Part shown: positions 11,211 through 20,769 of the stretch, in pieces
Numbering within the stretch: the first letter of the stretch is position 1
How the letters are laid out: each line of letters starts with the position of its first letter
NCBI GenBank assembly: GCA_019316985.1
Contig: CP079215.1
Location: forward strand, 5,642,001 to 5,706,000
From: Paraniabella defluvii
GTDB taxonomy: Bacteria > Bacteroidota > Bacteroidia > Chitinophagales > Chitinophagaceae
Reading direction: 5' to 3'
Length of the DNA stretch: 64,000 nt
Translations under genes and position numbers: made by a program
The notes under the pieces: model-generated
The model's input: only the letters and a program-made list of their open reading frames with translations
Told to the model about the DNA's origin: nothing
Databases searched by the model: none

Positions 11211-11234
11211 AAAGCCAGGCTAATGCCTGGCTTT
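11211..11234. terminator. Terminator between E1 and divIC
   Basis: AAAGCCAGGC (11211-11220), loop TAAT, GCCTGGCTTT (11225-11234) form a perfect 10-bp stem with T residues following on the plus strand. It sits 35 bases after the E1 stop and probably also serves the convergent divIC gene from the other side. Confidence 0.75.
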
Positions 11235-11252
11235 TATCGTTTAGTTTAGTGA

Positions 11253-11648
11253 TTATTCGATAATAGTTATTGGGAGTGGCTACAGACTTGGTTTTATCTT
11301 CTGTTACAAAGATGTCTTCATTCTCTCTTTTCATGAGATATTTTTCACGGGCCAGTTTTTCGATAATAACCGGGTCGTTTTCCAGGTCTGCTTTCACCTT
11401 CCGCAACTCCGACAGCTCCTGCAAATAATGCTCTTTACTTTGATTGAGGTTTTGCAACTCTTCACGCCTGTCCATGGTAGTAATCAGATCATTTTTATCT
11501 AAAAACAACATAACCCTAGAAATCCGACAGAAGCAATAAAATATTTATTGGTAAGGAAACGGGATATCCTGCTCAATGCCTTTCTTTTCCTGGGCGCTTG
11601 CGGTATAACCGGTTCCTTTTCAGTTACAAAATCTACAAACTGTTCCAT
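11253..11648 (-). CDS. divIC: Septum formation initiator, FtsB/DivIC family (frameshifted)
   Basis: About 130 residues: a basic cytoplasmic start (MEQFVDFVTEKEPVIPQAPR), one membrane helix (YFIASVGFLGVMLFL), then a periplasmic coiled coil (RREELQNLNQSKEHYLQEL) and the family segment KLAREKYLMKRENEDIFV. The frame breaks at about 11515 in a G run. The assembled frame then runs on to a stop at 11197-11199 through the terminator hairpin, which is unlikely. Dropping one C from ACTCCC near 11270 gives ...TPITIIE and a stop at 11253-11255, which I prefer. Members of this family bridge FtsL/FtsQ in the divisome. The position just downstream of eno is typical for the phylum. Confidence 0.8.
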
Positions 11649-11722
11649 GCAAATATTTGAAGTTTTATGATTTCAGGTTCGAAGTTCGCTTTTAAACATC
11701 AAATCTGAAACCTCCAACTAAA

Positions 11723-13009
11723 TTATTTACCAAATTTAATCTTCCCTTTCGGATAAATTGCGCTATCACCCAGTAATTCCTCAATTCTTATTAACTGATT
11801 ATACTTGGCAATCCTGTCGGTACGGCTTGCAGAACCTGTTTTTATCTGCCCGCAGTTTAACGCAACCGCTAAATCAGCGATTGTAGTATCTTCAGTTTCT
11901 CCGCTACGGTGACTCATAATGGTGTTATAACCGTTATGCTGTGCTAAAGTAACCGCGTTTATAGTTTCGGTAATAGTACCGATCTGGTTTACTTTTACCA
12001 ACAAAGCATTGGCTGTATTTTTGTCAATACCTTGCTGCAGGCGCTCAACATTGGTTACAAACAGATCATCACCTACCAACTGGCATTTGCTTCCAATTGT
12101 TTCTGTAAGCAATTTCCATCCTTTCCAGTCGTCCTCAGCCATACCATCTTCAATGCTGGCAATCGGATATTTCTTTACCCAGCTCTCCCAATATTTAACC
12201 AACTCTTCGCTGGTCATTTCTTTACCTGAGCTTTTATGGAAAACATATTTTTCTTTTTCGCATCCCAAAGCTCACTATTGGCCGCGTCCATCGCAATTAC
12301 GATTTGTGAACCCGCTTTGTAGCCCGCCGCTCCAATAGCGTCCAGTACTGTTTCAATAGCTTCCTCATTGCTTTGGATGTTTGGAGCAAAGCCGCCTTCA
12401 TCTCCTACGTTGGTGCTGTATCCTTTTTCTTTAAAACAGATTTTAAAGCGTGAAAGATCTCTACACCCCAACGAAGGCCTTCGCTAAAGGTGGGTGCCCT
12501 ACAGGCATAATCATGAACTCCTGGAAATCGATCTTGTTATCGGCATGCGCACCACCATTCAGGATATTCATCATTGGAATAGGTAATGTTTTCGCATTGG
12601 TACCGCCTATATACCTATATAAAGGCAAACCGGCTTCTTCTGCAGCCGCTTTGGCAGCAGCCATACTTACAGCCAGCAAAGCATTAGCGCCTAATTTACC
12701 TTTGTTAGGTGTACCGTCTAATTGAATCATCAACTGGTCAATACCGGTTTGATCAGCTACATCGTAACCTAATAAAGCAGGAGCAATTACAGTATTTACG
12801 TTTTTAACAGCTTTTAAAGTTCCTTTACCCAGGTATTTCTTTTTATCGCCGTCACGTAACTCAACAGCTTCGTGTATTCCTGTGCTGGCCCCGCTTGGCA
12901 CAGCAGCACGCCCTAAAGCGCCTTCGTCTGTAATTACATCCACCTCAATGGTTGGATTACCACGACTGTCTAATATTTGTCTTGCGAAGACTTCTGAAAT
13001 GTAACTCAT
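11723..13009 (-). CDS. eno: Enolase (frameshifted)
   Basis: 429 residues, normal length. Starts MSYISEVFARQILDSRGNP. Recognizable segments are VPSGASTGIHEAVELRDGD (mobile loop), NGGAHADNKIDFQEFMI, VGDEGGFAPN, AMDAANSELWD (metal ligand Asp), PIASIEDGMAEDDW (Glu ligand), LVGDDLFVTN (Asp ligand), the signature LLVKVNQIGTITET with the catalytic Lys, and MSHRSGETED. Breaks lie near 12465 and 12240. The enzyme interconverts 2-phosphoglycerate and phosphoenolpyruvate in glycolysis. All catalytic residues are present once the frames are joined. Confidence 0.95.
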
Positions 13010-13122
13010 GAATTATCTGTTTAAGATGTATTTTATTCAATTTGTGGCGCAATTTAATTAATACTTTGCGTATCTAATACACAAATATTAGAAAAAGTAA
13101 ATAACAGGTGTGGAAAACCTTA

Positions 13123-13190
13123 CCTGGAATTGGCGAGAGGCGGCGATTCCCCACATACCGTCTCGCTATGGCCCATAGCGCATTCCCGGG
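13123..13190 (-). ncRNA. Candidate structured leader or small RNA upstream of eno
   Basis: Unlike other spacers here this stretch is GC-rich and full of complementary arms. On the minus strand CCGGGAAT (outer 5' arm) pairs with ATTCCAGG at 13123-13130 with one mismatch. The outer stem encloses a perfect hairpin CGCTATGG-G-CCATAGCG and a second arm pair GAGACGG / CCGCCTC with one mismatch. This resembles a three-way junction. It lies in the approximately 195-base leader implied by the -7 element at 13211-13218. I do not recognize it as 4.5S, 6S or tmRNA. It could be a regulatory leader of eno or an independent small RNA. Confidence 0.35.
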
Positions 13191-13210
13191 AGGCAAAAAT
13201 CGAAACATTA

Positions 13211-13218
13211 CAAAAATA
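13211..13218 (-). promoter_or_regulatory. Putative -7 promoter element for eno leader
   Basis: On the minus strand TATTTTTG matches TAnnTTTG. No good TTTG box lies 17-20 bases further upstream. If used, it would place the transcript start near 13204 and include the structured element in the eno leader. Confidence 0.35.
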
Positions 13219-13255
13219 GAGGCCGGCAGGAACAGGTGGTTTCTCCTGGCACCGC

Positions 13256-13284
13256 AATAAAAAGCATAGCCGTTTGGCTATGCT
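13256..13284 (-). terminator. Terminator of the carbonic anhydrase operon
   Basis: AGCATAGCC (13263-13271), loop GTTT, GGCTATGCT (13276-13284); on the minus strand the stem is followed by TTTTATTG. It lies 23 bases beyond the carbonic anhydrase stop, ending the transporter/anhydrase transcript. Confidence 0.8.
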
Positions 13285-13306
13285 CCATGAGATAGTTACT
13301 ATAGAA

Positions 13307-13944
13307 CTAAAGGTTATCATAAACATAAATAGGATCAATTACGGTTTCCCCTGGTTTTATATTGATAATTTCTTTTAATAAACCATCTTTAAGCCCGTAC
13401 ACCCATCCATGAATCTCCGGCCCTTCCCTTAGTTTCCATGCCTTTTGAATAATTGAGGTTTTACAAAGCTTTTCAGCCTGTTCTCTTACGTTTAGTTCAA
13501 CAAGGCGATCTGCCCTTTCGTTGATATCTTCAATAGCTTCGAGCTCTCCCCTGTTATGCCTGTAAACATCCTTGATCACACGGAGCCACATATTGAGTAT
13601 CTGGTTAAAATCGTTATTACCCATTGCAGCTTTAACACCACCACAACCATAGTGCCCGCAAACAATAACATGTTTTACTTTCAGATGCATTACCGCATAC
13701 TCTAGTACGCTTAGCATATTAACATCGGTATGTATTACCAGGTTAGCTATATTACGATGCACAAAAATTTCACCAGGGGTTGTACCCGTAATTTCATTTG
13801 CGGGCACCCGGCTGTCACTACATCCAATCCATAAGAATTCGGGAGTTTGCGTTTCAGCAAGATTTGAAAAAAACTTGGGGTCTACAGACAATGCTGCTGC
13901 GCCCACTCTTTATTTGCTTCTAACAATTCAGTGTACGATTTCAT
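13307..13944 (-). CDS. Beta-class carbonic anhydrase (frameshifted near N-terminus)
   Basis: About 212 residues, starting MKSYTELLEANKEWAQQ at 13944. One break near 13895 joins this to LSVDPKFFSNLAE. Zinc site: IGCSDSRVPANEI supplies Cys plus the Asp-Arg dyad, and VCGHYGCGGV supplies His and Cys. The C-terminal GWVYGLKDGLLKEI is also typical of the family. The enzyme hydrates CO2 to bicarbonate in the cytoplasm. It starts 24 bases after the SulP permease stop, in the same transcript. This pairing suggests that the permease moves bicarbonate and that the anhydrase equilibrates it with CO2. Confidence 0.93.
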
Positions 13945-13968
13945 TTTGCTTTCAATCTTTAAGGTTAA

Positions 13969-15626
13969 TTAATTTTTATTCTTAGCATTATTATTTCCAT
14001 TTCCCTGAATTACCGACTCAATAACTTCCTCATAGTTTCGCTGCAACGAAGCATCATCGTTGTTATTGGCCAGCACCTTGTAAGAAAATCCATGATCTAC
14101 AAAACCGCTTGTATACAAGTCTACTTTTATGTTTTTAGCGGAGCATGAAGGGTGAAATCTTCAATCGTCTCCACCACATCCCTGTCGATATAATCAGCCC
14201 GTTTAGTGTCAATAATTACATGAGCATTTTCCGGCACTTCTTCCAGCTTCCGTTTTATGATGGCCTTGTTAAGAAAAGAAACGTCTTTACGTAGCCTGAA
14301 CAAATAACGGGTTTGATCATTCACTACAAAAACTGCTTTCCTGAAATTAGATCTGAAAGAAAAGAACAAACCAACAATTATACCTAATATTACGCCTTTT
14401 AATAAATCTGTAGCCAGTATTGCGGCAATGGTAATTACAAAAGGCAGAAATACATCCCATCCCTTTTTGTAGAAAGCTTTAAAAAGCGACGGCTTAGCCA
14501 GCTTGTAGCCCGTAAAGATTAAAATGGCCGCCAGAGCTGCTTTCGGTATCAGGTTTAAGATAGTTGGGATAAAAGCCACCAATAATAGCAGGAAAACACC
14601 GTGAAGAATTGTTGACATTTTTGTTTTGGCACCTGCATTTACATTGGCCGACGAACGCACAATTACACTGGTAACGGGTATACCGCCGATCAACCCTGAT
14701 ACTATATTGCCAATACCCTGTGCTTTTAACTCTCTGTTGGTTGGTGTTACCCTTTGATAAGGATCAAGGTCGTCAACGGCTTCAATACATAAAAGACTTT
14801 CCAGGCTGGCTACCAGCGCCACTGTCACCGCCAGGGTCCAAACCTTAGGATCAGTTATAAAATTCCAGTCGGGCATGGTAAAGAATGATAAAAACTCGCT
14901 GGTTGAAGACGCTACAGGAATGGCAACAAGATGCCCGCCCTGCAACGCAGGTAATGCCTGGGCAGAAGCAAACAGGTAATTAATACCTACACCCAGAAAT
15001 ACGATTAATAATGGGGCAGGAATGAGCTTTATAAACCCCTTCTTATTCGCCACCCAAGCTTCCCATGCAAAATAAAAAACCAGGCACACTCCGCCAATTA
15101 CAAATGCCGATGTGTTTATATTAGTAAATGCAGTAAAAAATTTACAAATATGTTACCCTTAACCGGAGTATTTTCATCTAACTCGAAAGAAGAGTCATCG
15201 CCCAGCAAATGAGGCGCCTGGTTTAAAATTAAGATAAGGCCTATAGCAGCCAGCATACCTTTAATTACACTATTAGGCACATAGTCGCCTATGATTCCGG
15301 CCTTGCAAAACCCTAAAACCAATTGTATGGCGCCGGCCAATACAACAACCACTAAAAAGCCTCAAAGGAAGCCAGGAAGTTATAGCTGCGGCAACAATTG
15401 CTGTTAAACCGGCGGCCGGACCGCTTACACTTAAATGTGAACGGCTTACCAGGCCTACTACTATACCACCGCATACACCGGCTATAATGCCGCTAAACAA
15501 TGGTGCATTTGAAGCAAGGGCAACACCTAAACATAAAGGAAGCGCTACCAGGAAAACTACGATAGAAGAAGGCAGATCACTGCCAAGCGACTTTATATAA
15601 CCTGTCGATCTGGTTTGATTTGTCAT
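13969..15626 (-). CDS. SulP-family anion permease with STAS domain (frameshifted)
   Basis: About 550 residues. The N-terminus MTNQTRSTGYIKSLGSDL leads into VFLVALPLCLGVALASNAP, VGLVSRSHLSVSGPAAGL (a conserved SulP segment) and PNSVIKGMLAAIGLILIL. The later core contains GLIGGIPVTSVIVRSSANVN, a SulP hallmark. A cytoplasmic STAS domain begins near EVPENAHVIIDTKRADYID. Breaks lie near 15360, 15130 and 14140; the true C-terminus is an Asn-rich tail ending NAKNKN with stop at 13969-13971. SulP proteins carry sulfate, bicarbonate or dicarboxylates. The adjacent carbonic anhydrase favours bicarbonate (BicA-like use), but this is inference. Confidence 0.88.
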
Positions 15627-15680
15627 AAAAATTTTAATGCATTAGTAACTCATCCAGTAGGACTTACCGGATATAGCAAT

Positions 15681-16043
15681 TTAAAAAACTCGGAAATTGA
15701 GGAAACTGGAATCAGGCAATAGCATTGGGCGGGGGCAGTGTTGCTCGCCGTGATAAGCTATATAAGTAGCCTCATGCGCATGTATATATGCAATGCTGAT
15801 CTGATGAGGGGGCAGATGGAGGTCGTGGCGTGTTTCGTGAACATATTCTTCACTAACGCTTATCGATCCGGACGGTGTTTTTTCTTCGGTTGAATTGGAA
15901 TAAGGGTTTTTATCACAGGTATTGCCAGCTACATTGTCTTTGATGGCTCGTATGGAACTATAGGTTACAGGCAGGCCCACGGTTAGCAGGAGTAATAATC
16001 CGGCTAAAACAGCTGCTGATATATAACCTAAAAACTTACCCAT
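15681..16043 (-). CDS. Small exported His-rich protein of unknown function
   Basis: 120 residues, unbroken. One N-terminal hydrophobic segment (GYISAAVLAGLLLLLTVGLP) could be an anchor or signal. The rest is soluble, with PYSNSTEEKTPSGSISVSEE and then many histidines: VHETRHDLHLPPHQ, YIHAHEATYIAYHGEQHC. The last third has about ten His in fifty residues, suggesting metal or proton binding, but no known domain is recognized. The STEEKTP...SEEY segment and the short HGE..CPRP end recall small Bacteroidota proteins found beside transport genes; I cannot name the family. It lies 54 bases upstream of the SulP gene, probably in the same operon. Confidence 0.6.
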   Translation of the reverse strand: MGKFLGYISAAVLAGLLLLLTVGLPVTYSSIRAIKDNVAGNTCDKNPYSNSTEEKTPSGSISVSEEYVHETRHDLHLPPHQISIAYIHAHEATYIAYHGEQHCPRPMLLPDSSFLNFRVF

Positions 16044-16118
16044 ATATACTACCGGCGAAGATATAAGAAATTATGTTTTTAAAATAGTTTAAGAACAAAA
16101 TCCTCACAATTAATTAAC

Positions 16119-16372
16119 CTATTCGAAATTAAGATGATCAGAGTCTTCGGGTAGCTGCTCATATTCATTTGTAATGGCATACCATCCGAAAATCATCAAA
16201 CCTATTGCAACCGGAACAAATATTGCAATAATGATCACCCATATAACAGGATTATTGATGTCTTTGTTGCCTGAACTATCTATATTTTTATTGCGCCTGC
16301 TATTAAAAAATAAATAACGGCCGGTCCGAGTAAAAACCAAAGCACGCCTAAAATCCTTTTGATAACATTCAT
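16119..16372 (-). CDS. Small two-helix membrane protein, DUF6814-like (frameshifted)
   Basis: About 84 residues starting MNVIKRILGVLWFLLGPAVI at 16372. A run of A near 16290 has lost frame; joined, the protein reads ...VIYFLIAGAIKNIDSSGNKD and then NNPVIWVIIIAIFVPVAIGL with an acidic C-terminus EYEQLPEDSDHLNFE. It has two membrane helices. Such proteins typically sit directly downstream of MHS-type transporters in this phylum, as here (56 bases after the MFS stop), suggesting an accessory subunit. The family name is from memory and unverified. Confidence 0.6.
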
Positions 16373-16428
16373 CGTTCCAATTTTAATGTCGGTTAATTAA
16401 TACTTTATTGCATAAAAAAACAGGAGGA

Positions 16429-17959
16429 TCAATCATTGACCTCTTCATCAATTTTGTTGTTCAGATAGATCGCACCTATAATAAAGCATAATGCCGCAAC
16501 CGCTATGGGGTACCACAAACCTACCAAAGGATCATCGGTAAATGTGGTTTGCAGCAATACGCCAATAAAAGGAACCAGTCCGCCAAAAACTCCATTTCCG
16601 ATATGATAAGGTAAAGACATAGAGGTATAGCGTATCCGTACCGGGAAAAGCTCCACCAAAAAGGCTGCAATGGGGCCGTACACCATCGTTACATACAGAA
16701 TAAGTAGAAATACCAATCCGATAAACTTCCAATACAAACCAGAAGGTAAAATCTTATCTTTTATAGTGGCCTTGCCAGTTCGCACTTCGTTGGCAGCAGT
16801 GTTAAGCGTGTCTACGCGTTCCTGCTTATAGCCTGCACCTGAAGAATAATGCATGGTTTGAACGGTTGTAATAAGGGTATCACCCGTGCCAGCCAACGGA
16901 AGCCTTTTAGTAATTTCCACTCCGCCGGATGTAATAGCCTGCCCCTGCCAGGCTTTGGTATCAGATTTATCAAGCAGGTAATTAAAGATGGGGCGATAAG
17001 TGAGAATAGCAATCAGCATGCCCAGGAGCATGATCCATTTACGGCCAATTTTATCGCTAAGCCAGCCAAAAAATATAAAGAAAGGAGTAGCGAAAAGAAT
17101 GGCCCAAAGCATAATGGTTCTGCTTTGCTCAAAATCGAGCATTGCTTTGGTTTCTAAAAAACTCTGTGCATAAAACTGCCCGGTGTACCAAACCACTCCC
17201 TGCCCCATTACCGCTCCAAAAAGTGCCAGCAGTACCATCTTAAAATTAGCCTTATGGCTAAAGCTTTCTTTTAATGGATTCTTAGCTGTTTTCCTTCTGA
17301 TTTTAACTTGGAGAACAGCGGAGATTCTTCCATTTTCATTCTTATATAAACAGATACGCCTACCAGTAAAATAGAAAACCAGAAGGGATACCGCCAGCCT
17401 CCCCATTCAGAATTGAACGATGCATCACTCATGTTAAGCTTTACCAGCATAATTACGCCTAGTGCCAGGAAAAGTCCCAATGTGGCGGTAGTCTGAATCC
17501 AGCTGGTAAAATATCCCCGCCTGTTAGCCGGGGCGTGCTCGGCAACATAGGTAGCAGCGCCGCCATACTCGCCGCCCAAAGCCAGCCCCTGAATCAATCG
17601 CAACAGCAGCACAAGCAAAGGGGCTGCAATTCCTATGGTTTTGTACCCTGGAACCAATCCTATTAAGAAAGTAGAGCCACCCATTAATACCAGGGTAAGT
17701 AAAAAAGTGGATTTTCTGCCAAAGATATCTCCCAGTCTTCCAAATACTAATGCGCCAAAAGGCCTTACAATAAAGCCTGCAGCAAATATGGCTAAAGTGC
17801 TCAGTAAAGCAGCGGTAGCATTGCCTTCGGGAAAAAACTCAGTTGAAATGGTTTGGGCGAGCATTCCAAAAATATAAAAGTCATACCATTCTATCATGGT
17901 ACCCAGGAGGATGCAGCAATTACCCGTGTTATAACATTTCCTTGGCCTTTGTTACTCAT
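16429..17959 (-). CDS. MFS transporter, metabolite:H+ symporter (MHS) family (frameshifted)
   Basis: About 510 residues with twelve predicted helices. The start is MSNKGQGNVITRVIAASS at 17959, joined across a break near 17900 to LGTMIEWYDFYIFGMLA, the MHS hallmark. GRLGDIFGRKSTF is the MFS loop 2-3 motif, RLIQGLALGGEYGGAATYVAEHAP the helix 4/5 region, and GWLSDKIGRKW the repeat motif between helices 8 and 9. A second break near 17285 sits in the central loop. An extra polar insertion of about 80 residues (ITSGGVEITKRLPLAGTG...) separates two late helices, probably outside the membrane. Substrates of the family are organic acids or osmolytes such as proline/betaine; not resolved here. Confidence 0.87.
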
Positions 17960-18084
17960 ACAATCGCTATTATGGTTTTTATGGGCTTGTTTATCAAACT
18001 ATTTTTTCTCCATTTGCCTCTTTGCGCTATTCAAATGAAGCAGTGCGCTTTAGCCTATAAATATAGGGCAAGTTTGGTTAGCTT

Positions 18085-18732
18085 TTACACAATAAGTCCA
18101 TCTTTCATTTGCAATACCCGATCGCTGAGGCGCGCCAGGTCGTCATTATGCGTAACAATAAGGAATGTTTGGGAAAATCTGGTGCGCAGGTCAAAAATAA
18201 GGTCGTGCAATTCCCTGGCGTTGGCCGTATCCAGATTACCCGTAGGCTCGTCGGCAAAAACAATGGAAGGCTGGTTGATCAGGGCTCTTGCTACCGCAAC
18301 CCGCTGCTGCTCTCCTCCGCTTAATTCGCCGGGTTTATTGTTTAGCCGGTGCGAAACGCCCAACATTTGCAAAAGCTCTTTTGCCTGTTCTTCTACTTCT
18401 TTCTTCTTTCGGCCAGCTATCCATGCAGGTATGCATACATTTTCAAGAGCAGAAAACTCCGGCAGCAAATGATGAAACTGAAAAACAAAACCAATATTTT
18501 TATTTCTAAAAGCTGCTAACTTCTTTGAAGCCAGGCCCTCAATGCGGGTATTATTCATTATTACCTCCCCGGTCGGGGCGGTCTAATGTACCTAAAATAT
18601 GCAGTAACGTGCTTTTACCACTTCCGGATGGCCCGACAATTGACACTACTTCCCGGTCTTTATCTCGATATTCACCCCTTTTAATACCTGTATTGTTCCG
18701 TAAGCCTTATGAATATCTTTCCCGTATATCAT
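18085..18732 (-). CDS. lolD: ABC transporter ATPase, LolD-like (frameshifted)
   Basis: About 215 residues. Start MIYGKDIHKAYGTIQVLKGV at 18732. Walker A GPSGSGKSTLLHILG, Q-loop NIGFVFQFHHLLPEF, signature LSGGEQQRVAVARAL, Walker B IVFADEPTGNLD and H-loop VTHNDDLA are all present and correctly spaced. FQFHHLLPEFSALENV and TGNLD place it with the LolD/MacB/FtsE group, which powers lipoprotein release or other extracytoplasmic work with separate permeases. Breaks lie near 18650 and 18565, both next to G runs. The partner permease is not adjacent, so the LolD name is provisional. Confidence 0.8.
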
Positions 18733-18839
18733 TAAAAAGAAGTTGTAAAGAGTTGTGCTGATAAATTATTATTTTCAAATGTAAAAGTTTTGAATTTGAA
18801 ATAACGTCAAAAATGTTTAAAACAGGCTTTAAAAAGCAA

Positions 18840-18870
18840 TTTGGTAAATTCAGTAATACAGTTACTTTTG
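18840..18870 (+). promoter_or_regulatory. Bacteroidota promoter of the DUF2795 gene
   Basis: TTTG (18840-18843) and TACTTTTG (18863-18870) are separated by exactly 19 bases, matching the TTTG-N19-TAnnTTTG consensus. The predicted start lies about 65 bases before the ATG at 18942. Confidence 0.75.
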
Positions 18871-18941
18871 CACAAATTTTTTTAAACCAGTTTGCAACCC
18901 TTTGTTGCATATTAACGTTAATTATAGAAAACCGATATACT

Positions 18942-19162
18942 ATGTTTTGGACACTTGAATTAGCTTCTTATCTTGAAGACGCCCCTGGCCAGCTACTAAG
19001 GACGAGTTGATTGACTACGCCATTCGTAGTGGCGCTCCGCTGGAAGTTGTAGAAAACCTGCAGGAACTGGAAGATGAAGGTGATGTTTATGAAACTATAG
19101 AAGACATCTGGCCGGATTACCCCACGCAGGAAGACTTCCTATTTAACGAGGACGAGTACTAA
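18942..19162 (+). CDS. DUF2795 small protein (frameshifted)
   Basis: About 73 residues, beginning MFWTLELASYLEDAPWPATK once one T is restored at about 18985 (assembled CCTGG for expected CCTTGG). The rest is KDELIDYAIRSGAPLEVVEN, then a very acidic tail (EDIWPDYPTQEDFLFNEDEY). This small protein is highly conserved among Bacteroidota; its role is unknown. It has its own promoter upstream and a clean terminator downstream, so it is monocistronic and perhaps well expressed. Confidence 0.8.
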
Positions 19163-19185
19163 ATATTTCCAATAAATTTAATTCA

Positions 19186-19212
19186 GGCCGCTTATTATTA
19201 AGCGGCCTTTTT
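19186..19212 (+). terminator. Rho-independent terminator of DUF2795 gene
   Basis: GGCCGCTTA (19186-19194), loop TTAT, TAAGCGGCC (19199-19207), then TTTTTA. Perfect 9-bp stem 23 bases after the stop codon. Confidence 0.9.
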
Positions 19213-19214
19213 AG

Positions 19215-20425
19215 TTAAAGTATCATACCGGCCAGGTTTTCAATAAATTTCTGAGCATAAAAGTCTTTGTGTTTCCAGTTATGCCCCATTCTCACTATAA
19301 TCAGCTTTTTCCCGGATTTATGTATACAAACTGGCCTAACATTCCCTGCGCAAACACCGCAGGAAGATTATTGTAAGCGCTGAAAAAAAACCTTGCCATT
19401 TCTTGCTCCCCTGCTTATATACCAATTTGCTTGCTGCGTGCCAACAAACTGAACTGCCTGTGCAGAATCGCTAAACCTCTTAATATTCCTGCTGCTCCAC
19501 CAATGGTTTTTATATCCCTGGTATACGCGCATCGTGTCCGGATTTAAAATAGTTTGCACCCACTCCGCTGCAAGTATCTGATTACCGTTCCAGTTACCAT
19601 TGTTTAAATAAAGCCGCCCCAGTTTGGCAAAATCTCTCAATGTGGCATTCAGGCAACAAAAAGCCCGTACTCTGCCCTTTGCATCAGTTTGCCAGGCGGC
19701 ATCACTCTCCATACCCATTGGTAACCATAATTTTTTTGTAAGTAGTTTGCTAATGTTTCTCCTGTTGCCGATTCAATAATAGCGCCCAGCAGCTGGGTGT
19801 TTACACTTTTATACACAAATTCTTTCGATCCGGGAACTACTTTTAGCTTCTTCAACCTGCCCATCAGGTTGCGGGTAAACCCCAACTGAATAACATCGCT
19901 AAAAGGGCTGTTATAAGTTTCATCACTTTTTACCCCGGTGCGCATATCTAACAGATTTTGAACCGTAACCTGTCTCCAGGCTTTATCGCTACTGAGCAGC
20001 CAGGGTAAGTATTGGGTAACCGGATCCTGCAAAGATTTTATCTTCCCTTCCTGGTGAGCAATTTGCGCCAAAGTACCTACAAAAGATTTGGCTACCGAAA
20101 ACGAAGGAAAGATGTTCGAAGAGGCGAGGTTATCAAAGTATTTTTCATATAAAATACTATCGTTCCTTATTACCAGGAATCCATAGGTTAAGCTATTTTC
20201 CAGATTAGAATCGAGATACGCTTTCAGAGGGAAGCTACTGCCCCAGCGTTAAAAAAACGAAAAGGCTGATTACTTTTTTGCACCGTTGCGGCCTTAAACT
20301 TTCCCAGATCTTTTAACTCGAACTTCCTGAACCGGTAGGCTTTTACCACATAACAGGACGACAGGATAATCGGGATAATTAGCAGGTTAAATTCTGCTAA
20401 AATTTGCAGGCTGCTTCAAATTACA
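19215..20425 (-). CDS. Serine hydrolase of the beta-lactamase/DD-peptidase family (frameshifted, start uncertain)
   Basis: About 400 residues. A hydrophobic N-terminus (NLLIIPIILSSC) suggests export or anchoring. FPSFSVAKSFVG gives the SxxK nucleophile motif; EFVYKSVNTQLLGAII is in the place of the YxN motif; RMGHNW near the C-terminus may stand for the third (KTG/HxG) motif. Breaks lie near 20255, 19690, 19375 and 19310. No ATG is visible in frame near the 5' end; a TTG close to 20421 or another indel may explain this, so the 5' boundary is approximate. Family members hydrolyse esters, D-amino-acid peptides or beta-lactams; there is no reason to call it a resistance gene. Confidence 0.7.
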
Positions 20426-20428
20426 ATT

Positions 20429-20758
20429 TTATAATTGAAATATTTTTTTCATCAACACCCATTTTTCTCCTGGCTTTGCAAAAGGTAAAGCCTGTTGGTA
20501 GTTCCACATAAGCGCCTCCCATTCCTGCACTTTAACATCGGTATTGTCGGCAGCCTGCTTTTTCTCAAATGAAAAGTCGTCGTTTACTTCCATAACCATA
20601 AACAAACGATTTTCAACCCTGTAAATCTCCATGCTTTCTATTCCGGCATTTCGAATGCCCTGCTTTATTTCGGGCCATATTTTTTCATGATGCAACTCGT
20701 ATTCGGCAATCAAAGTTGCATCATTTTTCAAGTCTACAGTAAGACAGTGCCTTTTCAT
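20429..20758 (-). CDS. rhaM: L-rhamnose mutarotase family protein
   Basis: 109 residues, unbroken, the usual size for RhaM. MKRHCLTVDLKND, YELHHEKIWPEIKQGIRNAG, IESMEIYRVENRLFMVMEV and WEALMWNYQQALPFA correspond in order to the ferredoxin-like fold of the mutarotase family, with the catalytic-site His/Tyr region visible. Family enzymes interconvert alpha and beta anomers of rhamnose or fucose. No rhamnose catabolic genes are nearby; the neighbours are rnhA upstream (11-base gap) and the serine hydrolase, so the sugar context is not supported locally. Confidence 0.85.
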   Translation of the reverse strand: MKRHCLTVDLKNDATLIAEYELHHEKIWPEIKQGIRNAGIESMEIYRVENRLFMVMEVNDDFSFEKKQAADNTDVKVQEWEALMWNYQQALPFAKPGEKWVLMKKIFQL

Positions 20759-20769
20759 TATTATCTACT

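Noticed and set aside
13123..13190. 4.5S SRP RNA, 6S RNA or tmRNA
   Set aside because: No GNAR-capped SRP helix, no large open-complex bubble and no tRNA-like ends or tag frame.
13120..13338. 72-codon minus-strand frame upstream of eno
   Set aside because: It covers the structured element and the carbonic anhydrase terminator; better explained as RNA.
19215..20425. Antibiotic-resistance beta-lactamase
   Set aside because: The SxxK serine-hydrolase fold is common to esterases and DD-peptidases; no specific resistance subgroup is indicated.
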